The notes below the pieces were generated by a model, which ran no database searches, was not told the origin of the DNA, and was given only the letters and a program-made list of their open reading frames with translations. From Oceanobacillus alkalisoli (GTDB lineage Bacteria; Bacillota; Bacilli; Bacillales; Amphibacillaceae): 64,000 nt of DNA. The number at the start of each line of letters is the position of its first letter. Positions within the stretch are counted from its first letter, which is position 1. The translations under genes were made by a program, and so were the position numbers. The DNA lies in contig NZ_JAKGBW010000006.1 in the NCBI RefSeq assembly GCF_021556485.1, forward strand, positions 170,160 to 234,159. The letters run 5' to 3'. This document shows positions 49,751-60,104 of the stretch, piece after piece.

Positions 49751-49939
49751 ATGAAGTTTTATGACCTATTGGATAATGGAGACGATGAAAAATTGATATC
49801 ATTGGTTGAGGAAGACAAAGTGCAGTTTTATAACATAAAGGATATTAATGATACCTTTATCCCCTATCTGGAGAAAGATTTAACTCAACTAAGAGATTTG
49901 GAGGAACAATGGGAAGAGATAGTTGCAAGAAAGTCTTGA
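49751..49939 (+). CDS. Hypothetical acidic small protein (62 aa)
   Basis: Begins two bases after the stop of the preceding 51-aa ORF and ends with TGA at 49937-49939. Charged, probably helical (LEKDLTQLRDLEEQWEEI). The same frame continues after the TGA directly into the integrase stub, so it may be a decayed gene that was fused to the recombinase by deletion. No good ribosome site. Function unknown. Confidence 0.3.
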   Translation: MKFYDLLDNGDDEKLISLVEEDKVQFYNIKDINDTFIPYLEKDLTQLRDLEEQWEEIVARKS

Positions 49940-50341
49940 CGTAAAATAATTGTGGATGAAGAAATCATCAAAGCTTTAAAAGAGCATAAAAGGGTTCAGA
50001 GGCAAGTAATTGAACAACTAGGAGATTTTTACTACAACAAAGACTTTATTTTCGCAAAAATGGAACGGCAACAGGGTTATCCGATTGTCATTAAGACCGT
50101 ACAAAATCGGATGAAAAGGTTGCTACACCTTGCCAATCTGAATCAGGAATTAACACCACATTCACTAAGACATACACACACATCGCTCTTAGCAGAGGCA
50201 AGTGTTGCTCTTGAACAAATTATGGACAGGCATGGACACTCAGATGATCAAATTACAAAGGATGTCTATCTCCATGTCACCCAAGAATTGAAAAAAGAAG
50301 CCTCTCAAAAGTTCAGTGAACTCATGAGAAGCCTCCGTTAA
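49940..50341 (+). pseudogene. Tyrosine recombinase (phage-type integrase), C-terminal stub
   Basis: About 133 codons remain of a protein that is normally 370-400 aa. Reading RKIIVDEEIIKALKEHKR, it enters the catalytic domain late; the SAM-like core-binding domain and the first catalytic Arg are missing. The rest of the active site is present: HSLRHTH, GHS, and the nucleophile Tyr in KDVYLHVT. A GTG at 49952 opens the longest ORF but lacks a ribosome site. Its 3' end lies 83 bases from the right attachment repeat, the standard arrangement for such integrases. Confidence 0.85.
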
Positions 50342-50350
50342 TTTACCTCA

Positions 50351-50371
50351 ATGTTAGCAAAATGTTAGCAT
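50351..50371. repeat. Tandem ATGTTAGCA repeats (possible integrase arm sites)
   Basis: ATGTTAGCA at 50351-50359 and again at 50362-50370, between the integrase stub and the groEL end. A related motif occurs at 48131-48139 near the other end of the element. Arm-type binding sites are commonly short direct repeats beside the att site; assignment is inference. Confidence 0.45.
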
Positions 50372-50392
50372 TTCACCCTCATCTTATATCAA

Positions 50393-50413
50393 AACCCACT
50401 CATATCATGGGTT
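50393..50413 (-). terminator. Weak terminator now serving groEL
   Basis: AACCCA (50393-50398) and TGGGTT (50408-50413) form a 6-bp stem, followed on the minus strand by TTTT. It lies within the inserted element and is much weaker than the stranded hairpin at 47865-47897. Confidence 0.4.
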
Positions 50414-50424
50414 GAAACGGCTTA

Positions 50425-52068
<1,644 letters not shown>

Positions 52069-52121
52069 CTAGTTTTAATTATAAATGTATGTTTAAGTAT
52101 CTTAAGTATAGGTAATTTAAA

Positions 52122-52406
<285 letters not shown>

Positions 52407-52442
52407 CTAGAACTCCTCCTTGATTCTAAAGTCTATTTTTTG

Positions 52443-52509
52443 TTAGCACTCAACCGCAGCGAGTGCTAATCACAATTAATATAATAAGTAATAAGTTAAA
52501 AAAATGCAA
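52443..52509 (-). promoter_or_regulatory. groESL promoter with perfect CIRCE operator
   Basis: TTAGCACTC (52443-52451), nine bases, GAGTGCTAA (52461-52469) is a perfect CIRCE, the HrcA binding site. On the minus strand TTGCAT (52504-52509) and TATTAT (52481-52486) with a 17-base spacer form the sigma-A promoter, so CIRCE covers the transcription start. Confidence 0.95.
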
Positions 52510-52610
52510 GCAATGTATCTGTCTTTTTACTATTTTTTAATTCTGATCTGGAAAAGGAGTTGGAAATAGATATTATTGGAGACTTATACATATAATTGGG
52601 TATAGATAAG

Positions 52611-52690
52611 ATAAAGTGAAACTTCATTCGGTGGGAATTTTACGGACGGTTACACCGGGATAAAAGTGGGACCAATACTCTGACCCCACG
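52611..52690 (+). repeat. Dispersed hairpin repeat, copy 3 (truncated)
   Basis: ATAAAGTGAAACTTCA (52611-52626) matches the inverse of 10233-10248 and 12314-12329. It is followed by TTCGGTGGG and TTTACGGAC, also found in copy 1, but the second hairpin arm and the segment between are missing. It does not adjoin a stop codon here; it lies between the groESL promoter and the CPBP protease gene. The rest of 52510-52748 holds no gene. Confidence 0.6.
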
Positions 52691-52748
52691 CCCCGATTTG
52701 TGTTAAAATACGTTTGTGTTAATTTATGATAAAAGGAGTCGTTTTGTT

Positions 52749-53465
52749 TTGCCGAAGAGATATTGGTATGTGATTGTTACGTATTTGATTATGCAGTTTT
52801 CTGCGCTTCCGGTGGCATTGTATATTGAATTATATTTTCCTGAAAGTTATTCACAATATATGATTTATTGGACGATCTTCAGTTTTACTGCTGGAATGCT
52901 CGTTACGTTATGGCTGATGAGACCAGACATGCAGAAACCGGCACATCGAGATGCTTCCCCTGCTTCTTCTGTGATTCTTTGGTCGATCCTTGGGGTGTTT
53001 CTAGCTTTCTTTGCTCAAGGCATCGCCGCTATGATTGAAGTCTTTATTCTCGGCATCCCAGCAGGATCGGAGAATACAATGGGAATCATGGAATATGCCC
53101 GGACAAATGTACTCTTTATTTTGGTACCAGCAATTATTGCGCCAATCCTTGAGGAGATAATTTTTAGAAAGATCATCTTCGGGAGCCTCTATAAGCGGAT
53201 GAACTTCTTTTTCGCCGCTATACTATCAGCGCTTGTCTTTGCTGCTTTTCATGTAGATTTTTCCCATCTTCTTATGTATACCGCTATGGGACTTGTATTT
53301 GCTTTCCTTTATGTAAAAACAAAACGGATTATTGTTCCGATTATCGTCCACGCGGGGATGAATTCTTATGTTGTTTATAAGCAGTACAACTTAACACCGG
53401 AGGAAATCCAAAAAATGTTAGATCAGCTCGAACAACTGCAGACTATTTTATTTAGTTGCATATAA
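52749..53465 (+). CDS. ydiL: CPBP-family intramembrane metalloprotease (YdiL-like)
   Basis: Integral-membrane protein of the CAAX-protease/bacteriocin-processing (abortive infection) family, about 238 aa with six to eight membrane segments. Motif 1 is EEIIFRK (about residue 142), motif 2 has HVDFSH, and motif 3 is HAGMNS near the C-terminus, together the metal-binding and catalytic residues. I place the start at TTG 52749, ten bases after AAAGGAG; the GTG at 52716 lies before that site. The Bacillus subtilis homologue ydiL also neighbours groESL. Substrate unknown. Confidence 0.9.
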   Translation: MPKRYWYVIVTYLIMQFSALPVALYIELYFPESYSQYMIYWTIFSFTAGMLVTLWLMRPDMQKPAHRDASPASSVILWSILGVFLAFFAQGIAAMIEVFILGIPAGSENTMGIMEYARTNVLFILVPAIIAPILEEIIFRKIIFGSLYKRMNFFFAAILSALVFAAFHVDFSHLLMYTAMGLVFAFLYVKTKRIIVPIIVHAGMNSYVVYKQYNLTPEEIQKMLDQLEQLQTILFSCI

Positions 53466-53467
53466 AG

Positions 53468-53510
53468 AAATGGAAGATGACTTCATATCAAAAGTCATCT
53501 TCCATTTTTT
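53468..53510. terminator. Bidirectional terminator between ydiL and lipoprotein gene
   Basis: AAATGGAAGATGACT (53468-53482) pairs perfectly with AGTCATCTTCCATTT (53493-53507), followed by T's at 53505-53510. Serves both converging genes. Confidence 0.93.
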
Positions 53511-53511
53511 C

Positions 53512-54444
53512 CTATTGTATTTCCTGTAACATCTCAATGATTTCATCAACGTCTTCAATCGACTCTTCCATCACCGTATAACGTACGACATATAAATCAT
53601 TTTCCTTAACGAATATACGTCCAATTTCTTCTTGGTTCGGCTCCGTCGCATCTCCGTCCACACGGAATTGATACATCACTTCGCTCTCCGTTGCACCGAA
53701 ACGTTCAAATTCAAATTCACCTGTTGTCATATCTTCTAAACTTAACTCCAGTACACTGATGAAATTCGCAAGCCCACTAATTTCGTTACCATTCTCATAG
53801 TAATCATAAGTGATGATTGCACTGTAATTTCCTAAGTTTTCATCAACTGGGATATATTCAGCTGTTGTTTCGCCTTCCCCTTCTTCGTAGCTTGCAAGCA
53901 GCCATTCTTCTTCCTCAAATGGTGTTGGAAGACTGGTAATTTCATTTGCATAATCCCCAGTTATTTCGATTGCTTCCCTTTCTGCAGGAAGTGGATTAAC
54001 CTCGATAATTTCCGATTCATAAATCTTCCATTTTCCATCATCCAACTGAAGAACATGCTCCCCTATCGTTTCATTGTTCTCGAATTCGCTCCCGTCCTTA
54101 TCGACGGTGCGCTGCGCGTAAGCAACGACTGCCCTGTCATCTGACTGTTCTTTCACTTCCAGATCGTTCAGCTCGATATCGAGAGAGAACTCAAAGAATT
54201 CTTGAATCGTCTCTTCCGTTGAGTCATAAGCTGGTGAATACGGGTGGATTGTCTCCATATAACCGTCCAAGTCTTTTTCCATCAAAGCCTTCACATTAGA
54301 CTCCAAGACAGAATAGAATACATCTTCCGTTGCTTCTACGTTTTGCTCTGCCGTTTCCTCATTCTCTGAATCATCCGAGCAAGCCGCCAAAAACAGACAG
54401 GAGAAGATAACCAGCACTCCTGCCAATAATTTACGATTCGACAC
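53512..54444 (-). CDS. Lipoprotein of unknown function
   Basis: Membrane-anchored lipoprotein, about 310 aa. Signal peptide with lipobox LAAC (cysteine near residue 22), an acidic linker (DDSENEETAEQ), then a SnoaL/NTF2-like segment (SVLESNVKALMEKDLDGYMETIHP...), and a second domain of beta-rich, acidic character. I prefer GTG at 54444, ten bases after AGGGG; GTG at 54453 is too close to that site. Alone between ydiL and rex. No known partner. Confidence 0.8.
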   Translation of the reverse strand: MSNRKLLAGVLVIFSCLFLAACSDDSENEETAEQNVEATEDVFYSVLESNVKALMEKDLDGYMETIHPYSPAYDSTEETIQEFFEFSLDIELNDLEVKEQSDDRAVVAYAQRTVDKDGSEFENNETIGEHVLQLDDGKWKIYESEIIEVNPLPAEREAIEITGDYANEITSLPTPFEEEEWLLASYEEGEGETTAEYIPVDENLGNYSAIITYDYYENGNEISGLANFISVLELSLEDMTTGEFEFERFGATESEVMYQFRVDGDATEPNQEEIGRIFVKENDLYVVRYTVMEESIEDVDEIIEMLQEIQ

Positions 54445-54509
54445 GTCTTCCACACCCCTACATTTTTCTCCAGTTTCTCTTCAATTTCCTGTTTCTCTAT
54501 GTATATATC

Positions 54510-55145
54510 CTAGTTTGACTCGAGTGGATAATGCTTCAAGAAATAAACAAGTGCCTGCAGTTCAACGGCTAAGTCAATATGATGAACGCGTACATTATCT
54601 GGCACCGTAATCCGAACAGGTGTGAAGTTCAAGATACCTTCAATCCCTGCTTTCACTAATTTCTCTGTAATCGCATCTGCTTCTGATACAGGGACGGTAA
54701 GAATTGCAACGGAGATCCCCTCGATTCTCTCCATCATTTCACCAATCGCATAAACCGGAACGCCACCTACAATTTGGCCTATCTTGTTTTCATCACTGTC
54801 AAAGGCCATTTTTATTTGGATATTATTATTTTTTGTAAAGTTATAATTTAAAAAAGCGGTACCTAGATTACCGACACCGATTAAAGCTACCTCTGTCATT
54901 TCATGCTGGTCAAGCGTACTGCGGAAAAAACCAAGCAAATATTCGACATTATAGCCATAACCTTTCTTCCCTAATGCACCAAAGTATGAAAAGTCACGAC
55001 GAATCGTGGCAGAGTCAACTTTAATCGCTTCAGAGAGATCCTTTGACGAAACCCGGTTCTTCCCTTGTTGATTTAAAGTGTTTAAATAACGATAATACAA
55101 CGGAAGCCGCTTTGCTGTTGCTTGTGGTATTTTATTTTGTTTCAT
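54510..55145 (-). CDS. rex: Redox-sensing transcriptional repressor Rex
   Basis: NADH/NAD+-responsive repressor of fermentation and respiration genes, 211 aa. N-terminal winged helix ([23 protein letters not shown]), the linker [12 protein letters not shown], and the Rossmann NAD-binding motif [13 protein letters not shown]. Length fits the family. Divergent from ydiF; a Rex-operator-like site between the two suggests autoregulation and possible control of ydiF. Confidence 0.97.
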   Translation of the reverse strand: MKQNKIPQATAKRLPLYYRYLNTLNQQGKNRVSSKDLSEAIKVDSATIRRDFSYFGALGKKGYGYNVEYLLGFFRSTLDQHEMTEVALIGVGNLGTAFLNYNFTKNNNIQIKMAFDSDENKIGQIVGGVPVYAIGEMMERIEGISVAILTVPVSEADAITEKLVKAGIEGILNFTPVRITVPDNVRVHHIDLAVELQALVYFLKHYPLESN

Positions 55146-55220
55146 ATCTGCTCCTCATTTCATGATATACGAATTATTTAGTAGTTGTATGGTCTATTCT
55201 AACAGAAAATGAACAAAATG

Positions 55221-55238
55221 TCGTGATGATTTTCACAA
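55221..55238. promoter_or_regulatory. Rex-operator-like site
   Basis: TCGTGATGATTTTCACAA matches the Rex consensus TTGTGAAnnnnTTCACAA at 12 of 14 specified positions and lies between the divergent rex and ydiF genes. Confidence 0.65.
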
Positions 55239-55291
55239 GTAATTTCCTTCTGTCGATATTTACGTTACAATACATATAATGGGGTGAATGT

Positions 55292-57211
55292 ATGATTTTA
55301 ATGCAAATGAATGGACTTTCGAAATCTTTTGGTTCGGAAACCATTTTATCAAATGTAAAACTTGAGGTAAAAGATCTCGATCGAATAGCGATTGTCGGGA
55401 GAAACGGGGCAGGTAAATCTACCTTATTAAAAATAATGGCTGGAGATCTCTCCTATGACACGGGTGAGCTGATTAAGCCGAAAGAGCTGACGATTGGATA
55501 CCTTTCCCAACATATGGAACTGCAATCCGGTAAAACAATCTGGAATGAACTTGTCACGGTATTTGACGATTTAAAAAAACAAGAAGGAAAATTACGTCAT
55601 ATAGAAGAGCAGTTGCAAACCACCGACTTACTCTCGGAAGCTGATTACCAAAACTTACTGACAGAATATGATCGGTTGCAGCACGCCTTTGAAACTGGCG
55701 GCGGTTATACGTATGAAGCAGAGATTAAAGCGGTATTGCATGGACTCAATTTCCAAGATTATGATTACAATACGATGATCAGTGAATTGAGTGGCGGGCA
55801 GAAAACAAGGCTTGCACTTGGGAAGCTGCTCCTGCAAAAGCCACAGCTTCTGCTTCTTGACGAGCCGACAAACCATTTGGATATCGAAACATTAGGTTGG
55901 CTCGAATCTTACTTAAACAGCTATCCAGGGGCTATTGTCATTGTTTCCCACGACCGTTACTTTTTGGACAAGACTGTAACACTAGTCTATGAGATTTCAA
56001 GACATCAGACGAAGAAATACCACGGGACATATAGTAAATTTCTTGAACAAAAAGCAGCTGATTATGAACGGGAACGGAAAGAGTTCGAGAAACAACAAAC
56101 AGAAATTAAACGGATGGAAGATTTCGTCCAGCGTAATATCGCCCGCGCTTCGACGACGAAGCGAGCTCAGAGCAGACGGAAACAGCTTGAGCGAATGGAA
56201 CGGATGGACAGGCCGCTCGGAGACGAGGCATCCATGTCCTTTTCTTTTGATATAGAAAGGAGAAGCGGGAATGATGTCTTGAAGATTGAAGACCTCGCCC
56301 TCCGTTATCCGGATGAGGAAGAGTATACCTTTAAACAGGCGAATCTAAGAATCACACGCGGGGAGCGGGTCGTTCTTATCGGGCCAAACGGGGTTGGCAA
56401 AACGAGTTTACTTAAAATACTTATTGGGAAACTCCAGGCAACAAAGGGAATCTTTGAGCTTGGGACAAATGTGAAAGTTGGCTATTACGACCAAGAGCAG
56501 GCAGATCTTTCCTCGAATAAAACAATCCTCCAGGAACTTTGGGATGAATATCCGCTCGTAATGGAAAAAGATATCAGAACAGTGCTGGGTAACTTTTTGT
56601 TTAGTGGAGATGATGTCTTAAAGCCGGTAAATACGTTAAGTGGCGGAGAAAAAGCGAGACTCGCCCTTGCGAAACTAATGATGCAGAAAGCTAATCTGCT
56701 TATTCTAGACGAACCGACAAACCATTTGGATATCGACAGTAAAGAAGTACTGGAAGCAGCACTCATGGGATACCCTGGAACAATTCTTTTCGTTTCCCAT
56801 GACCGTTATTTCATCAATCGGATTACAGACCAAGTTGCACAGATGAGTAAGGATGGAATCAAGATTTATCTCGGAGATTATGACTATTATCTTGAAAAAA
56901 CAGAAGAAGAAAAAGAATTTATCAGGCTTTCCCAGCAAAAAGAGGATAAGCCAAACACCGATAATAGGCGTCGCAGTTTTCAGGAAGAGAAACAGCTGCA
57001 AAGCGAGAAACGAAAGCGCGATAGAAAAATCGCACAGCTTGAAACTGCCATTGAGGAAAAGGAATTAGAAATTGCAAACCTTGAAGAAGAAATGACTAAG
57101 CCTGAAGTATTCCAAGATCATGAGAAAGCACTGGAATTAACGAAACAAGTGAACGAGCTGAATGACAAATTAGAAGAACTAATGGAGAGTTGGGCAAATT
57201 TACAGGATTAA
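55292..57211 (+). CDS. ydiF: ABC-F family ATPase
   Basis: Ribosome-associated, non-membrane ABC protein, 639 aa. Two ATPase domains (Walker A GRNGAGKST and GPNGVGKTS; signatures LSGGQKTRLALG and LSGGEKARLALA; Walker B LLLLDEPTNHLDIE and LILDEPTNHLDID) are joined by a basic linker, with a C-terminal coiled coil (about 560-635). Such proteins rescue or tune translation; some give antibiotic resistance. Position next to rex and upstream of tsaD matches B. subtilis ydiF. GGGGTGA precedes the ATG. Confidence 0.93.
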   Translation: MILMQMNGLSKSFGSETILSNVKLEVKDLDRIAIVGRNGAGKSTLLKIMAGDLSYDTGELIKPKELTIGYLSQHMELQSGKTIWNELVTVFDDLKKQEGKLRHIEEQLQTTDLLSEADYQNLLTEYDRLQHAFETGGGYTYEAEIKAVLHGLNFQDYDYNTMISELSGGQKTRLALGKLLLQKPQLLLLDEPTNHLDIETLGWLESYLNSYPGAIVIVSHDRYFLDKTVTLVYEISRHQTKKYHGTYSKFLEQKAADYERERKEFEKQQTEIKRMEDFVQRNIARASTTKRAQSRRKQLERMERMDRPLGDEASMSFSFDIERRSGNDVLKIEDLALRYPDEEEYTFKQANLRITRGERVVLIGPNGVGKTSLLKILIGKLQATKGIFELGTNVKVGYYDQEQADLSSNKTILQELWDEYPLVMEKDIRTVLGNFLFSGDDVLKPVNTLSGGEKARLALAKLMMQKANLLILDEPTNHLDIDSKEVLEAALMGYPGTILFVSHDRYFINRITDQVAQMSKDGIKIYLGDYDYYLEKTEEEKEFIRLSQQKEDKPNTDNRRRSFQEEKQLQSEKRKRDRKIAQLETAIEEKELEIANLEEEMTKPEVFQDHEKALELTKQVNELNDKLEELMESWANLQD

Positions 57212-57324
57212 TGAATTTCATAATACGTACTTAATGCTTCACCATCACCATCTGTAGTTGAGTTGGTTCGTTCCCAACTACAGATGGTGATGGAAAGCCG
57301 ACTTTGGTAATTATGAAATTCATT
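57210..57324. repeat. 115-bp imperfect palindrome (MITE-like)
   Basis: Outer arms of 15 bp (57210-57224 and 57310-57324, AATGAATTTCATAAT and its complement) enclose inner arms of 19 bp (57242-57260 and 57275-57293, CCATCACCATCTGTAGTTG and its complement). It begins at the TAA of ydiF and ends 39 bases before a broken CNNM gene. Nested perfect arms with less paired spacers suggest a small inserted element or a long RNA hairpin acting as terminator. Confidence 0.65.
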
Positions 57325-57362
57325 CGGATGAGTAAAAATACAATTTATTGGAGGTTGGCCAG

Positions 57363-58004
57363 ATGACAATAGCAATCGCAACACTTATCGTTCTTATACT
57401 CATTAACGCATTTTTTGCCGCTTCTGAAATTGCACTCTTCGGGCTAAACGATAATAAGGTAAAACAACAACCAGAAACCGGTCACAAGAAGTTTATCCTA
57501 AAAAAGTGTAATACGGAAACCGCACTTTGTCATCGAAACACGTAAGATTGAGGAATTATTTGCCAGTATGAAAAAGCAAAACACCCATATTGCAATTGTT
57601 CTTGATGAAAATGGCGGAACAGAAGGCTTAGTAACGATTGAGGAAGAGATTGTCGGCGAAATTTCCAGTGAAGATATTCTATTAAAGGAACATCCAGACA
57701 TAAACAAAGAGTTCAAGGAAATCGGAACAAATGAATACTTGGTTAAAAGAACAATCGGCTTGTATCAATTGGATGAAATGCTTGCCATCGGTTTACCAAT
57801 CATGATTTTGATACATTAAATGGATTTCTTATTCATGAGCTTCGACATATTCCAGCGCTTGATGAAGAATTCGTCATTTCCTATAACAACACAGAATTCA
57901 AAGCGAGGAAAATAGGAGAAATCGGATTGTCTCTATCGAAAATAAAACGGGGAGAAGTTGAACCTAACTTTTCCTCGTTTTTTATTATAAACGAAGGAAA
58001 CTGA
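57363..58004 (+). pseudogene. CNNM/CorC-type (hemolysin C family) ion transporter, decayed
   Basis: Starts well (GGAGG then ATG at 57363; first helix LIVLILINAFFAASEIALFGLNDNKV) but most of the membrane DUF21 domain and the first CBS domain are deleted at about 57500. It resumes in another frame as PHFVIETRKIEELFASMKKQNTHIAIVLDENGGTEG, loses residues in VTIE-EEIVGEISSED, and shifts frame again near 57805 to DFDTLNGFLIHELRHIPALDEEF. The normal protein is about 430 aa. Relatives transport or regulate Mg2+/divalent metal. Non-functional here. Confidence 0.85.
57945..57987 (+). terminator. Terminator of the CNNM pseudogene
   Basis: AACGGGGAGAAGTT and AACTTTTCCTCGTT pair with two mismatched positions around a GAACCT loop, followed by TTTTT. 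It overlaps the 3' reading frame. Confidence 0.7.
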
Positions 58005-58149
58005 CGATAAGATACGATAAATGAAGATGTCAAGGCTTCCATTCAGAATGTTCACGTTTTCTTAAGAGATGTTATCGATTTCACTCGGATTGAGTTGAAT
58101 TGCCTTATCTATTACGCTTACTATAGGTAAAGATAAAGGAGGAGTATAA

Positions 58150-58263
58150 ATGAAAAAGTTATCAATATTCTTCAGTAATTTCAAACAAGCGATGGACCAA
58201 TACGGTCAAGCACACATCATCATAGCTCATGCTACAGAAAGCTTTAGCAACAGATTGAAATAA
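58150..58263 (+). CDS. Very small ORF (37 aa), unrecognised
   Basis: ATG at 58150 preceded by AAAGGAGGAG (58136-58145), five bases away, one of the best ribosome sites in the window, and by a plausible promoter (TTGAAT, 18 bases, TACTAT). Reads MKKLSIFFSNFKQAMDQYGQ..IIAHATESFSNRLK, stop TAA at 58261. Ends about 50 bases before a strong terminator. The good expression signals argue for a real small protein; I do not recognise it. It is amphipathic rather than a clear membrane segment. Confidence 0.6.
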   Translation: MKKLSIFFSNFKQAMDQYGQAHIIIAHATESFSNRLK

Positions 58264-58312
58264 CCCCCTTTCAAGCTCCATCATTTACACCATTATATTT
58301 ATCCACTAAAAT

Positions 58313-58349
58313 AAAAATGAGCACCCTCTTAGCAGAGTGCTCATTTTTT
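58313..58349. terminator. Bidirectional terminator
   Basis: GAGCAC (58319-58324) and GTGCTC (58337-58342) with flanking A/T pairs and a CTTAGC loop; T run at 58344-58349, A run on the other side. Serves the small ORF and rodA. Confidence 0.85.
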
Positions 58350-59529
58350 ATTTAAACAAATAATCATTCTGAATTGTATATTCCACAGCTATCCGATAAA
58401 TAACTCCGACCCCGAGCATCGTCGCCATCACCGAACTCCCCCCGTAACTGATGAGCGGTAATGGGATTCCTGTCACCGGCATCACTCCGATCGTCATACC
58501 GATGTTTTGAAACACGTGTACAAGTATCAAACTCAAGAAGCCAAAACAGAAATACGAAGCAAATGGAACAAATTTATCCATGCTTAACCCTAACGATACA
58601 AGCTTATAAATTAACAGAAAGTACAGCAGAATCACTAAAGATCCACCAATAAATCCGAAAGTCTCCCCAACTACTGAGAATATAAAATCCGTCTGGGCTT
58701 CCGGGTAATACACCTCGACTCCGCCAAGACCTTTCCCAGTTAACTGTCCGGAACCAAGTCCCATGTAAGCTCGGTCAAAATGCCAATTAGCTGAATCGGT
58801 CGATTGTGTCGGATCAAACCATGTTAGAATACGGTCGATTTGATAATGTCTGCTCGGTCCAACTACCAATTTAGCAAGTGCGGGAAATTGGACAATAAAA
58901 ATAAGTACAGCCCCTAAAAAAGTACCGACAACCCCTACTAAACTAAGAATGATCTTCCAGCTGATTCCTGCAAAAATAATCATCATCCCAAGGATAAACA
59001 AATAAACCATCGCTGTACCAAAGTCAGGCTGCAGCATAATCAAGCCGACTGGAAGCATCGTAATTCCTACCATTTTCAACAAGAGCATCGTATCTGACTT
59101 TAACGTACTCTCTTCAAACTTTTGTTTATGCTTACTGATAATAACTGATAAATATAATATCGTCGTCAACTTAACGAACTCTGCCGGCTGGATCGATACG
59201 CCGGGAACAATATTGTTAAACCAGCTCTTCGCCCCATTCACGGAGTAGGCAATTGACGATGGACTGACATATAATATAATTAACGATAAAATACCAGCAG
59301 CATAAATATATACACTGCCTTTATACAATTGTTCCATGTCCAAGAATTGCACCGACGCAGCAAATAATAGCCCTACAGAAAACCAAACAATCTGTTTAAA
59401 GACAAAATTATCATTTTCATATTGCTCAAACTGTGCCGCATTATAAATAGCTACAAGACTGGTCACGAAAAATAAAACGATTAAGATTAATAAATCGGTT
59501 TGCACATAATAGGACTGTTTTTTTGTCAT
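58348..59529 (-). CDS. rodA: Peptidoglycan glycosyltransferase RodA (SEDS family)
   Basis: Membrane glycosyltransferase that polymerises lipid II during cell elongation, 393 aa from the ATG at 59529 with about ten membrane segments. Motifs typical of the RodA branch: GAKSWF, SIQPAEFVKL, MLQPDFGTAMVY, GSGQLTGKGLGG, EAQTDFIFSVVGE and the C-terminal TGIPLPLISYGGSS. I prefer this start (GGTGAT six bases upstream) because upstream in-frame starts add a hydrophilic tail that other members lack. B. subtilis has another gene order here, so this copy could be one of several paralogues. Confidence 0.85.
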   Translation of the reverse strand: MTKKQSYYVQTDLLILIVLFFVTSLVAIYNAAQFEQYENDNFVFKQIVWFSVGLLFAASVQFLDMEQLYKGSVYIYAAGILSLIILYVSPSSIAYSVNGAKSWFNNIVPGVSIQPAEFVKLTTILYLSVIISKHKQKFEESTLKSDTMLLLKMVGITMLPVGLIMLQPDFGTAMVYLFILGMMIIFAGISWKIILSLVGVVGTFLGAVLIFIVQFPALAKLVVGPSRHYQIDRILTWFDPTQSTDSANWHFDRAYMGLGSGQLTGKGLGGVEVYYPEAQTDFIFSVVGETFGFIGGSLVILLYFLLIYKLVSLGLSMDKFVPFASYFCFGFLSLILVHVFQNIGMTIGVMPVTGIPLPLISYGGSSVMATMLGVGVIYRIAVEYTIQNDYLFK

Positions 59530-59576
59530 TGCTGCATCACCATACTTCTTTTTCTGAAATCTAACTTTTCTAATCA

Positions 59577-59747
59577 TTATCCACAAGCTATTTATTGAAA
59601 AAAGCCCGCTATAATGGTCATTAACAATTCCACCCACATTATCCACAGTTTTCGGGAGTTTTTATCCCACTTTTATTCACATCATGAACAGTGGTATAAG
59701 AAGGATTCGATATTGTATCCACAAGACTGTGCATAAGTTGTGAATAA
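59577..59747. promoter_or_regulatory. DnaA-box cluster
   Basis: Perfect boxes TTATCCACA at 59577-59585 and 59639-59647; one-mismatch boxes TTATTCACA at 59673-59681, GTATCCACA at 59715-59723 and, inverted, TGTGAATAA at 59739-59747. Five sites in 170 bases upstream of rodA. No replication gene is nearby, so a DnaA-titration or regulatory cluster is more likely than an origin. Confidence 0.65.
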
Positions 59748-60104
59748 ACTCCACAACTTACTGGGGATTTCTTTCTCGCAACATAGAAGATTATAGAAGG
59801 GATACTGTACTTTCAAACTTACTCCAGTCCAATCGATAAAGGAGGCTTATCCCCTCTTATACCCAAGTAGTGAAAGCGGGCATCGACTCACGATCATCTT
59901 CTTAGTTTTCTTTATATCAAAGAAAAGAGTGAAAGTTCGATCACATATGGAGCAACCTTCTATCCTGACAGACACAGTTTGGACGTGGCTGCGACTACTG
60001 GATGTGCTAGTATAAACGCTCTTCGGCGGGGTGAGTAATCACAGTCCGAAGCGTTGCGAAGACAAGCGCTTGCTTAACCTGCAAGGACGCTTCCACCTTT
60101 GTTC
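59748..60104. other. Intergenic region with GC-rich hairpins
   Basis: No gene seen. The part 60015-60092 is more GC-rich than its surroundings and folds into two hairpins: AACGCTCTTCGG (60015-60026) with CCGAAGCGTT (60046-60055), and AAGCG..TTGC with GCAAG..CGCTT (about 60064-60092). Lies just downstream of tsaD; could be its terminator region, a dispersed repeat or a small RNA. Confidence 0.4.

Noticed and set aside
59577-59747. DnaA boxes as a replication origin
   Set aside because: No dnaA, dnaN, rpmH or AT-rich unwinding region with origin gene order in the window; a titration or regulatory cluster fits better.
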